Assembly (NCBI RefSeq): GCF_010730055.1
Contig: NZ_AP022575.1
Span: 3,596,001-3,660,000, forward strand
Direction of reading: 5' to 3'
DNA from: Mycobacterium shinjukuense
GTDB lineage: Bacteria > Actinomycetota > Actinomycetes > Mycobacteriales > Mycobacteriaceae
DNA: 64,000 bases
The notes below the pieces were generated by a model. It ran no database searches. It had not been told where the DNA came from and worked only from the letters and a program-made list of their open reading frames with translations. The translations under genes and the position numbers were made by a program. Numbering within the stretch: position 1 is the stretch's first letter; each line of letters opens with the position of its first letter. Shown here piece by piece: positions 16,378-25,382 of the stretch.

Positions 16378-17214
16378 TCACAGCCGCTTGCAGATCCAGG
16401 AGACCACATCGTCAAGCACCTGGCCGCGCTCCGGCTCGTTGAATACCTCGTGGTACAGCCCGGGATATTCGGTCAATTCGACGTCGGTGGACCCCACGCA
16501 TTCGACCAGCCGACGGCTGCCCTCGATGGGGATCAGCCGGTCAGCGGTGCCGTGCACCACCAGCAGCGGAGCCGTCAACGCCGGGGCCCGCCGCGGCATG
16601 GTCTCACCGACCTGCAGCAGCGCACGGCCGATCCCGGCCGGAACCCGTCCGTGATAGACCAGCGGATCGGCGTTGTAGGCCTGCACGACCGCGGGGTCGC
16701 GCGAGATCGCGTCGAAGTCGAGTTGCTGCACCGGCAGGCCGGGCAGAACCACCCCCAGAACCTTGGCGGCCAGCGCCACCACCGCCGGCACCAGATCCTG
16801 CGCCGCCACCGCCGGCGCGGACAGCACCATCAGGTCGTAGTTGTCCGGGCGTTCGACACCGTAGGCGAACACGATCCCGCCGCCCATGCTGTGCCCGAGC
16901 ACCACGCGCTGGCATCCGGGGTTCTCCCGGGTGGCGATGCCGACCAGGGTGTCTAAGTCAGCGGTGAATTCGGTGATGTCGCGCACCCACACCCGCTTGC
17001 CGCCGGAGCGGCCGTGGCCGCGGTGGTCAAGCGCGTAGGTGACCAACCCGGCCTCGCCGAACCGCCGCGTCACGTGGTCGTAGCGGCGGGCGTGCTCCCC
17101 GAGGCCGTGGGCCAGCACGACCACGGCTCGCGGCGGGGTGTCCGGAGTCCACACGTCGTACACGATGCGCACATCGCCGACGCCGGTGAAATGTCGTTCG
17201 GTGCGGGTAGTCAT
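16378..17214 (-). CDS. Monoacylglycerol lipase (Rv0183 type)
   Basis: A 278-residue alpha/beta hydrolase of the monoglyceride lipase family. The nucleophile Ser 109 lies in GHSMGGG, the oxyanion region in VVLAHGLGEHARRYD near residue 32, the acid Asp in HGTADRLIP and the His in LYHEVFNEP. In M. tuberculosis Rv0183 is a cell-wall-associated enzyme that hydrolyses monoacylglycerols, probably host lipid. The longer open frame upstream overlaps sigG; ATG 17214 gives the family start. The start lies 14 bp from that of the divergent sigG. Confidence 0.94.
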   Translation of the reverse strand: MTTRTERHFTGVGDVRIVYDVWTPDTPPRAVVVLAHGLGEHARRYDHVTRRFGEAGLVTYALDHRGHGRSGGKRVWVRDITEFTADLDTLVGIATRENPGCQRVVLGHSMGGGIVFAYGVERPDNYDLMVLSAPAVAAQDLVPAVVALAAKVLGVVLPGLPVQQLDFDAISRDPAVVQAYNADPLVYHGRVPAGIGRALLQVGETMPRRAPALTAPLLVVHGTADRLIPIEGSRRLVECVGSTDVELTEYPGLYHEVFNEPERGQVLDDVVSWICKRL

Positions 17215-17228
17215 CACGTGGCAGCGTA

Positions 17229-18275
17229 ATGGCTCCTGCGGCCGCCCCGTCAGCGGCGCTGCGTAGGCTCGGTCTCGTGAGTGTGCTCGCCGACAACTCC
17301 GAGCGCGAGCCCGCCGGCGCCCGGGGTGGAGATTTCTCCGCCCGTGCCGAGCCCTACCGGCGTGAGCTGCTCGCGCACTGCTACCGAATGACCGGGTCGC
17401 TGCACGACGCCGAGGATCTCGTGCAGGAGACGCTGCTGCGGGCCTGGAAATCCTACGACCGCTTCGAGGGCAAGTCCTCGCTGCGGACCTGGCTGCACCG
17501 CATCGCCACCAACACCTGCCTGAGCGCGCTGGAAGGCCGCCAGCGCCGGCCGTTGCCGACCGGGCTGGGGGCACCCAGCTCGGATCCGACCGCGGACCTG
17601 GAGGAACGCGCCGAGCTGCCCTGGCTGCAGCCGCTGCCGGAGCTTACCGACCATCCGGCCGATCCTTCGGTCATCGTCGGGTCGCGGGAATCGGTGCGGT
17701 TGGCGTTCGTGGCCGCGCTGCAGCACCTGTCGCCGCGACAGCGGGCGGTGCTGCTGTTGCGAGATGTGCTGCAATGGAAATCCGCCGAGGTGGCCGACGC
17801 GATTGGCGCGTCCACCATCGCCGTCAACAGCCTGCTGCAGCGGGCCCGGTCCCAGCTTCAGGCCGTCCGGCCCAGCGCCGAGGACCGGCTGGTCGCCCCG
17901 GAGTCGCCCGAGGCGCAGGACTTGCTGGCGCGCTACATCGCGGCGTTTGAGACCTATGACATCGATCGGCTGGTGGAGCTATTCACCGCGGAGGCGATCT
18001 GGGAGATGCCCCCGTACGTGGGCTGGTATCAGGGCCCGCAGGCCATCATCACCCTGATTCACCAGCAGTGTCCCGCGCAATCCCCCGGCGACCTGCGTCT
18101 GCTGCCGTTGATCGCCAACGGCCAGCCCGCCGCGGCCATGTACCTGCGTTCCGGCGATCTGCACCTGCCGTTTCAGTTGCATGTGCTGGACATGAGCGCC
18201 GACCGGGTGTCGCATGTGGTGGCGTTTCTGGATGGAACCTTGTTCCCGAGATTCGGCCTGCCGGCTTCGCTGTGA
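17229..18275 (+). CDS. sigG: ECF RNA polymerase sigma factor SigG
   Basis: A 348-residue ECF41-type sigma factor. Region 2 is at about residues 38-105 (HCYRMTGSLHDAEDLVQETL, FRTWLHRIATNTC-like LRTWLHRIATN). Region 4 is at about 160-210 (LSPRQRAVLLLRDV, VNSLLQRARSQL). The C-terminal SnoaL-like domain (YIAAFETYDIDRLVELFT) replaces a separate anti-sigma factor in this group. In M. tuberculosis SigG is linked to the DNA-damage response. The ATG at 17229 is 14 bp from the divergent lipase start. An internal GTG about 16 codons later is possible, since the first residues are not clearly conserved. Confidence 0.92.
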   Translation: MAPAAAPSAALRRLGLVSVLADNSEREPAGARGGDFSARAEPYRRELLAHCYRMTGSLHDAEDLVQETLLRAWKSYDRFEGKSSLRTWLHRIATNTCLSALEGRQRRPLPTGLGAPSSDPTADLEERAELPWLQPLPELTDHPADPSVIVGSRESVRLAFVAALQHLSPRQRAVLLLRDVLQWKSAEVADAIGASTIAVNSLLQRARSQLQAVRPSAEDRLVAPESPEAQDLLARYIAAFETYDIDRLVELFTAEAIWEMPPYVGWYQGPQAIITLIHQQCPAQSPGDLRLLPLIANGQPAAAMYLRSGDLHLPFQLHVLDMSADRVSHVVAFLDGTLFPRFGLPASL

Positions 18276-18287
18276 CACGCTGAGCGC

Positions 18288-19016
18288 ATGCCCGCTGAGA
18301 TCAGGCGCGCGGCCGACCGGGCCGTCACCACGACCTCCTGGCTGACATCCCGGCACTCGTTCTCGTTCGGCGACCACTACGATCCGGACAACACCCACCA
18401 CGGGTTGCTGCTGGTCAACAACGACGACATCGTTAAGCCCGCAGCAGGGTTCGCCACACACCCACACCGGGACATGGAGATCGTCACCTGGGTGCTGAGC
18501 GGCGCACTGACACACCGAGATTCGGCCGGCAATCGTGGCATCATCTATCCCGGCCTGGCCCAACGGATGTCGGCCGGCAGCGGAATCCTGCATTCGGAGA
18601 AGAACGATTCCGCTACGGAGCCGGTGCATTTCGTGCAGATGTGGGTAGTCCCCGATGAGACCGCCATCCCCCCGAGCTACCAGCAACACCACATTGACGA
18701 CGAGCTGTTGACCGCCGGCCTGGTCACCATCGCCTCGGGCATCCCCGGGCACGACGCCGCCATCACCGTGCACAACCGGGCCGCCGCGCTGCACGGTGCG
18801 CGGCTGTCACGCGGGGCCTCCGTCGGCTTGCCCGCCGCCCCGTACCTTCACCTGTTCGTTCCGCGCGGCCGGCTCACCCTGGAAGGGGTCGGCGAGCTGT
18901 GCGGGGGGGACGCGGTACGGTTCACCGACACCGACGGCCCGCGGCTGACGGCCGACGAGCCATCGGAGGTGCTGCTTTGGGAGATGCACGCACAGCTGGG
19001 TGGATCAGCACCATAG
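18288..19016 (+). CDS. Pirin-like bicupin protein (Rv0181c type)
   Basis: A 242-residue short pirin. The first cupin carries the metal-binding block THPHRDMEIVTWVLSG at about residue 56 and the second part GSGILHSEKN at about residue 98, supplying His/Glu ligands for a ferrous ion. Some bacterial pirins are quercetin 2,3-dioxygenases, and others act as redox-responsive cofactors; the role here is not known. It follows sigG by 12 bp on the same strand and probably shares its message. Confidence 0.9.
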   Translation: MPAEIRRAADRAVTTTSWLTSRHSFSFGDHYDPDNTHHGLLLVNNDDIVKPAAGFATHPHRDMEIVTWVLSGALTHRDSAGNRGIIYPGLAQRMSAGSGILHSEKNDSATEPVHFVQMWVVPDETAIPPSYQQHHIDDELLTAGLVTIASGIPGHDAAITVHNRAAALHGARLSRGASVGLPAAPYLHLFVPRGRLTLEGVGELCGGDAVRFTDTDGPRLTADEPSEVLLWEMHAQLGGSAP

Positions 19017-19042
19017 AGTGGCCACGACAGATTGGAGCCCGC

Positions 19043-20440
19043 ATGTCTCAATCACCGCCGCGGCACGCGGTGCCGAACCCTAAGCGGAACATCAAAGCGA
19101 TTCGGACCGTGAGGTTTTGGACGGCGCCGCTGGCCATCACGGTGGCGCTGATGTCCGCGCTGGCCGCGCTCTACCTGGGCGGCATCTTGAACCCCATCAC
19201 CAACCTGCGACACTTCCCCATCGCCGTGGTGAACCAGGATGCCGGGCCCGCGGGCAAGCAGATCGTCGAGGGTCTGGTCGCCGGATTCGACGGCGCCGGA
19301 TTGGACGGGGACAAGTTCGACATCCGGGTGGTATCCCGCGATGAGGCCAAGCGGCTGCTCGACAGGGCCCAGGTGTACGGCCAACTGGTGATACCGCCGA
19401 CCTTTTCGTCGAGCCTGCGGGAGTTCGGGGCGAGCGCGCTGGCGTCCACCCGGGCGGAGCGGCCGACGATCACGATCGCCACCAACCCACGGGCGGGCAC
19501 GCTGGGCGCCAGCATCGCAGGCCAGACCCTGACTCAGGCCATGGCCGTGGTGAATAGCAAAGTGGGCGAAAGGCTTTCAGCGGAGGTGACAGCACAGGCC
19601 GGCGGAGCCCCGTTGACCGGGGCGGCGACGCTGGGGCTGGCCAGTCCGATCGACGTCAAGGCAACGGTGTACAACCCGCTGCCCAACGGCACCGGCAACG
19701 GGCTGTCGGCCTTTTACTACGCGCTCCTCCTGCTGCTGGCCGGGTTTACCGGCAGCATCGTGGTCAGCACGCTGGTGGACTCGATGCTGGGCTACGTGCC
19801 GGCCGAGTTCGGCCCGGTGTACCGCTTTGCCGAGCAGGTCAACATCTCGCGATTCCGCACCCTGTTGGTCAAGTGGGGGATGATGGTGGTGCTGGCGCTG
19901 CTCACGTCGGCCGTCTACCTGGCGATAGCCCACGGTCTCGGCATGCCCATCCCGAACGGCTGGCAGGTGTGGCTCTACGGGGTGTTCGCGATTGTCGCGG
20001 TGGGTGTCACGTCGAGCTCGCTGATCGCGGTGCTGGGATCCATGGGCCTGCTGGTCAGCCTGCTGATCTTCGTGATCCTGGGGTTGCCCTCGGCGGGCGC
20101 CACCGTACCGCTGGAAGCGGTACCACCGTTCTTTCGCTGGCTGGCCAAGTTCGAGCCAATGCACCAGGTGTTTCTGGGCGTCCGCTCGCTGCTGTATCTC
20201 AACGCTCACCCGGACGCTGGCCTATCCCAGGCATTGACGATGACGTCGGTCGGCCTGGTCATCGGGTTGCTGCTGGGCGGGATCGGCACGCGGCTCTACG
20301 ATCGCAAGGGATTTCACCGGATACCGGGTGCCGTCGAGATGGCGATCGCCGTGGAACACCAAGCGCAATACCAGGCGCGCGAGCGGGCGCGCGCCAGCAC
20401 GCCGGCAGCCGAGAGCGAAAGGTCAAGCGAGCAAACGTAA
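19043..20440 (+). CDS. YhgE/Pip-like membrane protein (Rv0180c type)
   Basis: A 465-residue membrane protein. One helix near residues 30-52 is followed by a large extracytoplasmic domain (VVNQDAGPAG, QLVIPPTFSS), then five to six helices from about residue 225 to 435. This is the topology of the YhgE/Pip and ABC-2 permease-like group. The C-terminal tail is charged. The frame is open further upstream, but ATG 19043 follows the pirin stop by 26 bp and gives a normal cytoplasmic N-terminus. H37Rv Rv0180c is similar (about 452 residues). Function is not established. Confidence 0.85.
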   Translation: MSQSPPRHAVPNPKRNIKAIRTVRFWTAPLAITVALMSALAALYLGGILNPITNLRHFPIAVVNQDAGPAGKQIVEGLVAGFDGAGLDGDKFDIRVVSRDEAKRLLDRAQVYGQLVIPPTFSSSLREFGASALASTRAERPTITIATNPRAGTLGASIAGQTLTQAMAVVNSKVGERLSAEVTAQAGGAPLTGAATLGLASPIDVKATVYNPLPNGTGNGLSAFYYALLLLLAGFTGSIVVSTLVDSMLGYVPAEFGPVYRFAEQVNISRFRTLLVKWGMMVVLALLTSAVYLAIAHGLGMPIPNGWQVWLYGVFAIVAVGVTSSSLIAVLGSMGLLVSLLIFVILGLPSAGATVPLEAVPPFFRWLAKFEPMHQVFLGVRSLLYLNAHPDAGLSQALTMTSVGLVIGLLLGGIGTRLYDRKGFHRIPGAVEMAIAVEHQAQYQARERARASTPAAESERSSEQT

Positions 20441-20546
20441 TTCCGGCGCGCCCAAACCGTCACGGACCTGTTACTTAAGTTGACAGTGTGACTGATGTGA
20501 CTAATGCTGGGTTGGTTGCATTCGTGTCTCGGCCGAAAGGGCTACC

Positions 20547-21629
20547 GTGCAGACACCATCCGCCGGCCTGCGCCGACTGACGGCTTGGTGCGCTGCCCTG
20601 GGTGTGTGCGTCACGTTCGCGAGCACCACGGGTCAGCCGGTTGCCCGGGCCGCTGACGGGCGCGAGATGCTCGAGCACGCCATCGCCAACACCCGGGGTT
20701 CGTACCTGGTGTACAACTTCGGCTCCGGGCATCCCATGCCGCTGCTCAACGGCGGTGGCGGCTGGTACGAGATGAACAACGGCGGCCATCTGATGATCGT
20801 CAAGAATGCGTCCCAACGGCTGCAACCGCACCTGCTGGTCGACACCCACACCGGCGACCAGGCTCGCTGCGAGAACAATCCGGGGGCGCGTACCGCCGAA
20901 GGGCTATGGCAAGCATCCGAGATCTACCCGCCGCTGCGGGCCTGGCAGCGGATGGGACAACCGACGATCGCGATCAACGCCAACTTCTTCGACGTGCGCG
21001 GGCAAAAGGGCGGTAGCTGGCGGTCGACCGGCTGCAGCTCCCCGCTGGGCACCTTTGTGGACAACACCCACGGCCAGGGCCGCGCCAACCAGGCGGTCAC
21101 CGGCACCGTCGCCTATCCCGGCAAGCAAGGCCTGTCGGGTGGAAACGAGACCTGGACCTCGTTGACCACGATGATCATTCCCGTCGGCGGCGCGCCATAT
21201 GTGCTGCGCCCCAAGGGCAGAGAAGACTACGACATCGCCACCCCGGTGATCCAGGACTTGCTCAACAAGAATGCGAGGTTCGTCGCGGTGGCCGGGATCG
21301 GGCTGTTATCGCCCGGCAACACCGCACAACTTCATGACGGTGGTCCCAGCGCGGCGCGCACGGCGCTGGCCTACGCCAAGCAGAAGGACGAGATGTACGT
21401 CTTCGAAGGCGGCAACTACACCCCCGACAACATCCAGGACCTGTTCCGCGGTCTGGGCAGCGACACGGCGATCCTGCTGGACGGCGGCGGGTCGTCGGCG
21501 ATTGTGCTGCGCCGGGACACCGGGGGCATGTGGGCCGGTGCGGGTTCGCCGAAGGGATCCTGCGACACCCGTCAGGTCCTCTGCGACTCCCACGAGCGTG
21601 CGCTGCCCAGCTGGCTCGCATTCAACTGA
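20547..21629 (+). CDS. lprO: Exported phosphodiester-glycosidase-like protein LprO
   Basis: A 360-residue exported protein. The N-terminal hydrophobic segment (about residues 10-35) contains LGVC, a poor lipobox, so lipidation is doubtful even though the H37Rv homologue is annotated as a lipoprotein. The rest is a phosphodiester glycosidase (NAGPA-like) domain with INANFFDVRG, the central VAVAGIGLLSPGN region and the conserved ILLDGGGSSAIV near the C-terminus. The domain in other proteins cleaves sugar-phosphodiester bonds; the substrate here is unknown. It follows a 106-bp gap after the YhgE-like gene and converges on a YoaK-like gene. Confidence 0.88.
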   Translation: MQTPSAGLRRLTAWCAALGVCVTFASTTGQPVARAADGREMLEHAIANTRGSYLVYNFGSGHPMPLLNGGGGWYEMNNGGHLMIVKNASQRLQPHLLVDTHTGDQARCENNPGARTAEGLWQASEIYPPLRAWQRMGQPTIAINANFFDVRGQKGGSWRSTGCSSPLGTFVDNTHGQGRANQAVTGTVAYPGKQGLSGGNETWTSLTTMIIPVGGAPYVLRPKGREDYDIATPVIQDLLNKNARFVAVAGIGLLSPGNTAQLHDGGPSAARTALAYAKQKDEMYVFEGGNYTPDNIQDLFRGLGSDTAILLDGGGSSAIVLRRDTGGMWAGAGSPKGSCDTRQVLCDSHERALPSWLAFN

Positions 21630-21635
21630 GCGCGG

Positions 21636-22337
21636 TCAACTGGTCAGCGCCTGCGGCGTGGTGCGATCGGCCGGGCCGAACCCGAAGATCAGCATGCTCA
21701 CCGAGATCACGGCCGCGGACAGCACGAACACCGGCGCCACGGTGACCCGCGACATGGTCGCGCCGAGTACCGCGCCGCTGCACATCGCCAGGACGACGCC
21801 GTAGCGCAGCAGTTCATTGCGGCCGGTGCCGCCGGCAAGCCTGCTCTCCACGCCCAGGGCCACGATCGTCGAGGTCAGCACGGTGGTGCTGAGCTCTTGG
21901 ATGCCGAATTCCCGAGCGGTGGCGTTCTGCAGTCCGAACGTCACCGCTAGCCCGCCGATCAGAACGAGCTTGGTGTTGTCGTGATAGCGCAACACGCCGG
22001 TGCCGGCCAGCATCGACAACACCACCAGCATCGACACCTCGAATCCCAGCGCCGCGGTGATCCAGCGGCGTGGGCGGCGACCGAGCGTGCGGGTCAGCCG
22101 GCCACCGACGATGGTGCCGGTGACAAACCCGACAAAGGCCACGACGGCCGCGGTCAGGTCGACGCCCGACCACGGGACGAACCAGAAACCCAGGAAGATC
22201 ACGTTTCCTGTCATGTTGGCGACGAAGACGTGCCCCAGCACCAGCACGCTGATCGCGTCGGCCAAGCCGGTGGCGAAGGTCAGCAGCAGCAGCGCGGCGA
22301 TCGTCAGCCGGTGATACACCGGTGAGCTCACGGCCAT
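21636..22337 (-). CDS. YoaK-like DUF1275 integral membrane protein
   Basis: A 233-residue protein with about six transmembrane helices. The N-terminal helix contains TFATGLADAISVLVLGHVFVANMTGN, in which GLADA and NMTGN are typical landmarks of the DUF1275/YoaK family. It converges with lprO (6 bp between the stops) and lies 33 bp from the last Mce-associated gene, on the same strand. I do not recall such a gene between lprO and Rv0178 in H37Rv, so it appears to be a lineage-specific gain or an M. tuberculosis loss. Function is unknown. Confidence 0.85.
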   Translation of the reverse strand: MAVSSPVYHRLTIAALLLLTFATGLADAISVLVLGHVFVANMTGNVIFLGFWFVPWSGVDLTAAVVAFVGFVTGTIVGGRLTRTLGRRPRRWITAALGFEVSMLVVLSMLAGTGVLRYHDNTKLVLIGGLAVTFGLQNATAREFGIQELSTTVLTSTIVALGVESRLAGGTGRNELLRYGVVLAMCSGAVLGATMSRVTVAPVFVLSAAVISVSMLIFGFGPADRTTPQALTS

Positions 22338-22370
22338 GGGGTGTCCTTCGGCGGTCCGGCGCCGGGCGCG

Positions 22371-23102
22371 CTACCGGCGCGGCGTCAAATCCAGCGAGGT
22401 GATCGTCGTCATCCGGGTGACCATCCAGCGGGCATGGTCACGCTTCATGATCAGCCGGTAGGACAGGTACTTCAACGCCGGGATGTTCTTGGTGAGCGGG
22501 CTGGTGGTGGTGGTGTTCGTGTACACGATGGCGATGGCGTTGGGGCCATCCAGCGATTCCACCGCGACGCCGGTGACCTCGGTGTTGTTGGTGATTTGGG
22601 CTTGCTTGTTGGGCGCCACGATGGAGTCAACGAACTTGCGGTACTGGGCGCCGAAGTCGCCGCTGAGGTAGGTCGCCGCGCGATCGGCCAGGCTATCCAT
22701 GTTCTCCGGGGTGTAGGTCCACAACGTGGTGATCGCATTGGCCGCGGTCCGCGCGACTTTCAGCTTGATTGCGACGACGGCGCGATCGGCCAGGTACGGC
22801 TGCACGGTGGCACCCGCGAACGCCGCAGAACCCACAAACAGCGACGCGGCAACCAGCACGGCAGCCGCGGCCAGCCGAGTGCCGCCCGGTCGTTTGGCGG
22901 CAGCGCCGCGCTCGGAACCCGCGCCCGCGGCCGGGTCGACACCCTGGGAGGTCTCGGTGTCGCGGGCATCGTCATCGGCGCCCTCGTCCGGCTGCCCGGG
23001 GTCGGTCTCGCCGGCTGCATCCGACCGCGCAGCATCGGCGGCGGCGGCCGCCGCGTCCGCGGCGTCCACCTCCGTCTCGTCACACCGGGTCTCGCCGGTC
23101 AA
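22371..23102 (-). CDS. Mce-associated membrane protein (Rv0178 type)
   Basis: A 243-residue protein. The acidic Ala/Asp-rich cytoplasmic N-terminus of about 75 residues is followed by one transmembrane helix (about 83-105) and an extracytoplasmic Mce-associated domain with WTYTPENMDSLADRAATYLSG. The start is TTG at 23102, whose last bases form a TTGA overlap with the upstream stop. It gives 243 residues, against about 244 recalled for H37Rv. The longer upstream frame is antisense or out of frame with the preceding gene. It is the last gene of the mce1 operon. Confidence 0.82.
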   Translation of the reverse strand: MTGETRCDETEVDAADAAAAAADAARSDAAGETDPGQPDEGADDDARDTETSQGVDPAAGAGSERGAAAKRPGGTRLAAAAVLVAASLFVGSAAFAGATVQPYLADRAVVAIKLKVARTAANAITTLWTYTPENMDSLADRAATYLSGDFGAQYRKFVDSIVAPNKQAQITNNTEVTGVAVESLDGPNAIAIVYTNTTTTSPLTKNIPALKYLSYRLIMKRDHARWMVTRMTTITSLDLTPRR

Positions 23103-23653
23103 ATCACCTGCAGCAGGTTGCTGATCTTCCACTGATTCCCTTCCTGCTTGGCCGTGGCGGCCCATCGGTTGGTGTTCTCGAACACCTGCTTTCCGTCGGG
23201 CGACTTGGAGGTGACTTCGGTAGCCACCAACACGTTGGCGCTGCCATCGTCGTTCCACCGCTCCATCCCCGCGTCCAGGACGGTGCCGGTGGCCGGTTCG
23301 GCTTGCGCGACCTGGAGGAGGATCTCGTTGGACTTCTCGCGGTATTGCTGGGCGAAATCGCCGGTCGCTTGGGCCAATATCCGCTCGACGTAGTCGTTGG
23401 CGTGGTAGGGATCAACGGACGTGAACTGTGCCATAAACCATTTCACGTAGTCGACCACCACGTGGTCCTTCCGTGCGGCGTGCTCGCGCGAGGTGTGCGC
23501 GACGAGCATCAGGCTCGATGCCGTGATCGCCGCCACCATGACCACCGCCGCGACGGCGGCAACAACCGGTAAACCCCACCGCCGCCGCGCCGGTAGTGGG
23601 GGCGCGACGAGCAGTCGTCCTTCGCCCGGTGCAAACCTGCGACGGGGACTCAT
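23099..23653 (-). CDS. Mce-associated membrane protein (Rv0177 type)
   Basis: A 184-residue protein, the same length as recalled for Rv0177. A short basic cytoplasmic tail is followed by one transmembrane helix at about residues 28-50 and an extracytoplasmic domain of the Mce-associated/NTF2-like type ending in NQWKISNLLQVI. It overlaps both neighbours by 4 bp. These proteins are thought to stabilise the Mce complex in the membrane. Confidence 0.88.
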   Translation of the reverse strand: MSPRRRFAPGEGRLLVAPPLPARRRWGLPVVAAVAAVVMVAAITASSLMLVAHTSREHAARKDHVVVDYVKWFMAQFTSVDPYHANDYVERILAQATGDFAQQYREKSNEILLQVAQAEPATGTVLDAGMERWNDDGSANVLVATEVTSKSPDGKQVFENTNRWAATAKQEGNQWKISNLLQVI

Positions 23654-24627
23654 GGGGCATTCCCGGGCGGTTTCGGTTTCGTCAGCACCGTGAGATCGTC
23701 AACGCGCCAATGGTTGTCCCGGTCCTTGGCGAAACTCACCCGCACGGTCGCACTGATGTAGCGCACGTCGGGCAGCGCGCCTCGCCGGCCCTGCATGAAC
23801 AACAGCATGGTCGCCCGATCCGGTGTCGCGGACTGGATCGAGCTCGCCGACACCCAATACTCGTGGAGCACGGGGTGTCCCTTGGCCACCGTGTCCTGTT
23901 GGGCGGCCAGTTGGCTGCGATATTTGTCGGTCGTCAACGACTGCGCGCGAGCGAAGTCCTCGCGCAACGTTTTTGGGTCGTACGTCAGCATTTGTGCGAC
24001 GATTTTCGGCCCCTGCGCCGCGATCTCGTCACGGGTTCGGTCACTGGCCCTGTCCGTGGAGTACACCGCCGCATAGCTCACGCCGGCACCGGCAAGGCAC
24101 ATCCCGGAGGCGGTGAGCAACGCCACCGCCGTCCACCGCCGGGCGTGGGGCAACCGCCCGTCTGGCGCCACGCGCCGCACCTGGGTGCGCAGCAACATGT
24201 CGGCGAAGGTGCGACGTTCGGAATCCCACAGCGGCCACAGCCATCCCACCAGCACCGCGGCGGTATCCAGCAGGTGAGCCAGGTCTCGAAGCAGCAGCCC
24301 CCATGGGCCGAGGGCCGCACCATCGCCCCGGGTGACCACGATTCCGCAGAGACCCCGTCCCAAACTCCAGCCGGTGATGGGCGGCAACAGCAGCCGGTTG
24401 GCCGACATTGCCAGCACGACAAACCCGAGCACGCCAACGCATACCCACCACCACACGCCGCCCGCCGGCACGGTGAACGAGACCAGTGCCAGGGTCACCA
24501 CCACCGCGACACCCGGCAGGACGTCGACGGCGAACGCAGCGGCACGCACATGCCAAGGGGCCAAGGGTTTCTCGGACGAGTCTTGGACGGGCTCGGTGGT
24601 CTGGTTGTCCTCGACCACCACCGTCAC
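23650..24627 (-). CDS. RDD-domain Mce-associated membrane protein (Rv0176 type)
   Basis: A 325-residue protein with two parts. The N-terminal RDD domain (about residues 23-155) has APWHVRAAAFAVDVLPG, the GWSLGRGLCGIVV loop and RRTFADMLLRTQV. Then comes a further helix (about 165-187) and an extracytoplasmic Mce-associated domain with TVRVSFAKDRDNHWRVDDLTVL. Fusion of RDD and Mce-associated domains is normal for this member of mce1. It overlaps both neighbours by 4 bp. Confidence 0.88.
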   Translation of the reverse strand: MTVVVEDNQTTEPVQDSSEKPLAPWHVRAAAFAVDVLPGVAVVVTLALVSFTVPAGGVWWWVCVGVLGFVVLAMSANRLLLPPITGWSLGRGLCGIVVTRGDGAALGPWGLLLRDLAHLLDTAAVLVGWLWPLWDSERRTFADMLLRTQVRRVAPDGRLPHARRWTAVALLTASGMCLAGAGVSYAAVYSTDRASDRTRDEIAAQGPKIVAQMLTYDPKTLREDFARAQSLTTDKYRSQLAAQQDTVAKGHPVLHEYWVSASSIQSATPDRATMLLFMQGRRGALPDVRYISATVRVSFAKDRDNHWRVDDLTVLTKPKPPGNAP

Positions 24628-25382
24628 TTCGTCACCTGGTCGAGTTTGGAAATCTTGTACTGGCCTTCCACGGGTGCCATCCGCACGCGCAGGCGGTAGC
24701 CCGTTTCCTGATTTTGCGCTTGGTCGTTGGACACCCGCACGCGAAGCGCCACCAGCACTTCGACCGAACCGTCGGGGTTGTTGCGCTCGACCGCTGCCCG
24801 CATGTCGGACACCTGCACGTGGACGTTCGCCGCCTGATAGGCCTGAACGAGCATGCTGCTATACAACACCGCCTGGGAGCGGTATTGGTCGGTGCCGCAG
24901 TCGATGATCTTCTGCTCGCTGGCGGCCATGGCGGTGGTGTCCGGGGCCTGGGTGGCGGCGACACAGTCCTTTGCCGCCTGCAGCGCCGCCGCGTCGTTGC
25001 GCGCGATAGCTTGGCCTTGCTGGTTGGACCGCAGCGCAAGGTAGCCGCCGGTCCCGATGCCAGCCGCGGCGAGTACCAGCGCGGCGCAGATTCCGACCAG
25101 CCAGCCGCGACGTAGCCGCGGCGGGCGACGCTCGACAGCCGTCCGCGCGGCGACATCGCCGACTTCCGATCCCGATTCCTCGACACCCTCCACGCCGGCT
25201 TCCTCGGTGCTGTCCTGGTCGGCTCCGACTTCGGATTCCGACGAATCCTCGGTCGTCACCTCGGTGCTGTCCTGGTCGGCTCCGACCTCGGATTCCGACG
25301 AATCCTCGGTCGTCACCTCGGTGCTCAACGAATCATCCGCGTCGATGGGGTTCAGCCGACTGGCGCCAGCATCTCCTTCCAT
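24624..25382 (-). CDS. Mce-associated membrane protein with a duplicated acidic N-terminus (Rv0175 type)
   Basis: A 252-residue protein. The N-terminal cytoplasmic segment is very acidic and contains two exact 19-residue units (STEVTTEDSSESEVGADQD). A helix at about 95-117 and an extracytoplasmic Mce-associated domain follow. ATG 25382 has AGGAGA upstream and overlaps the end of mce1F by 31 bp; the earlier frame is an artefact. The H37Rv protein is about 213 residues, so the extra length comes mainly from the acidic repeats. Confidence 0.85.
   Translation of the reverse strand: MEGDAGASRLNPIDADDSLSTEVTTEDSSESEVGADQDSTEVTTEDSSESEVGADQDSTEEAGVEGVEESGSEVGDVAARTAVERRPPRLRRGWLVGICAALVLAAAGIGTGGYLALRSNQQGQAIARNDAAALQAAKDCVAATQAPDTTAMAASEQKIIDCGTDQYRSQAVLYSSMLVQAYQAANVHVQVSDMRAAVERNNPDGSVEVLVALRVRVSNDQAQNQETGYRLRVRMAPVEGQYKISKLDQVTK
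25204..25317. repeat. Two tandem 57-bp units in the Rv0175-like gene
   Basis: Units at 25204-25260 and 25261-25317 are essentially identical and in phase (19 codons), followed by the first bases of a third copy. They encode the acidic repeat of the Mce-associated protein. A length divisible by three fits a coding minisatellite. Confidence 0.9.
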
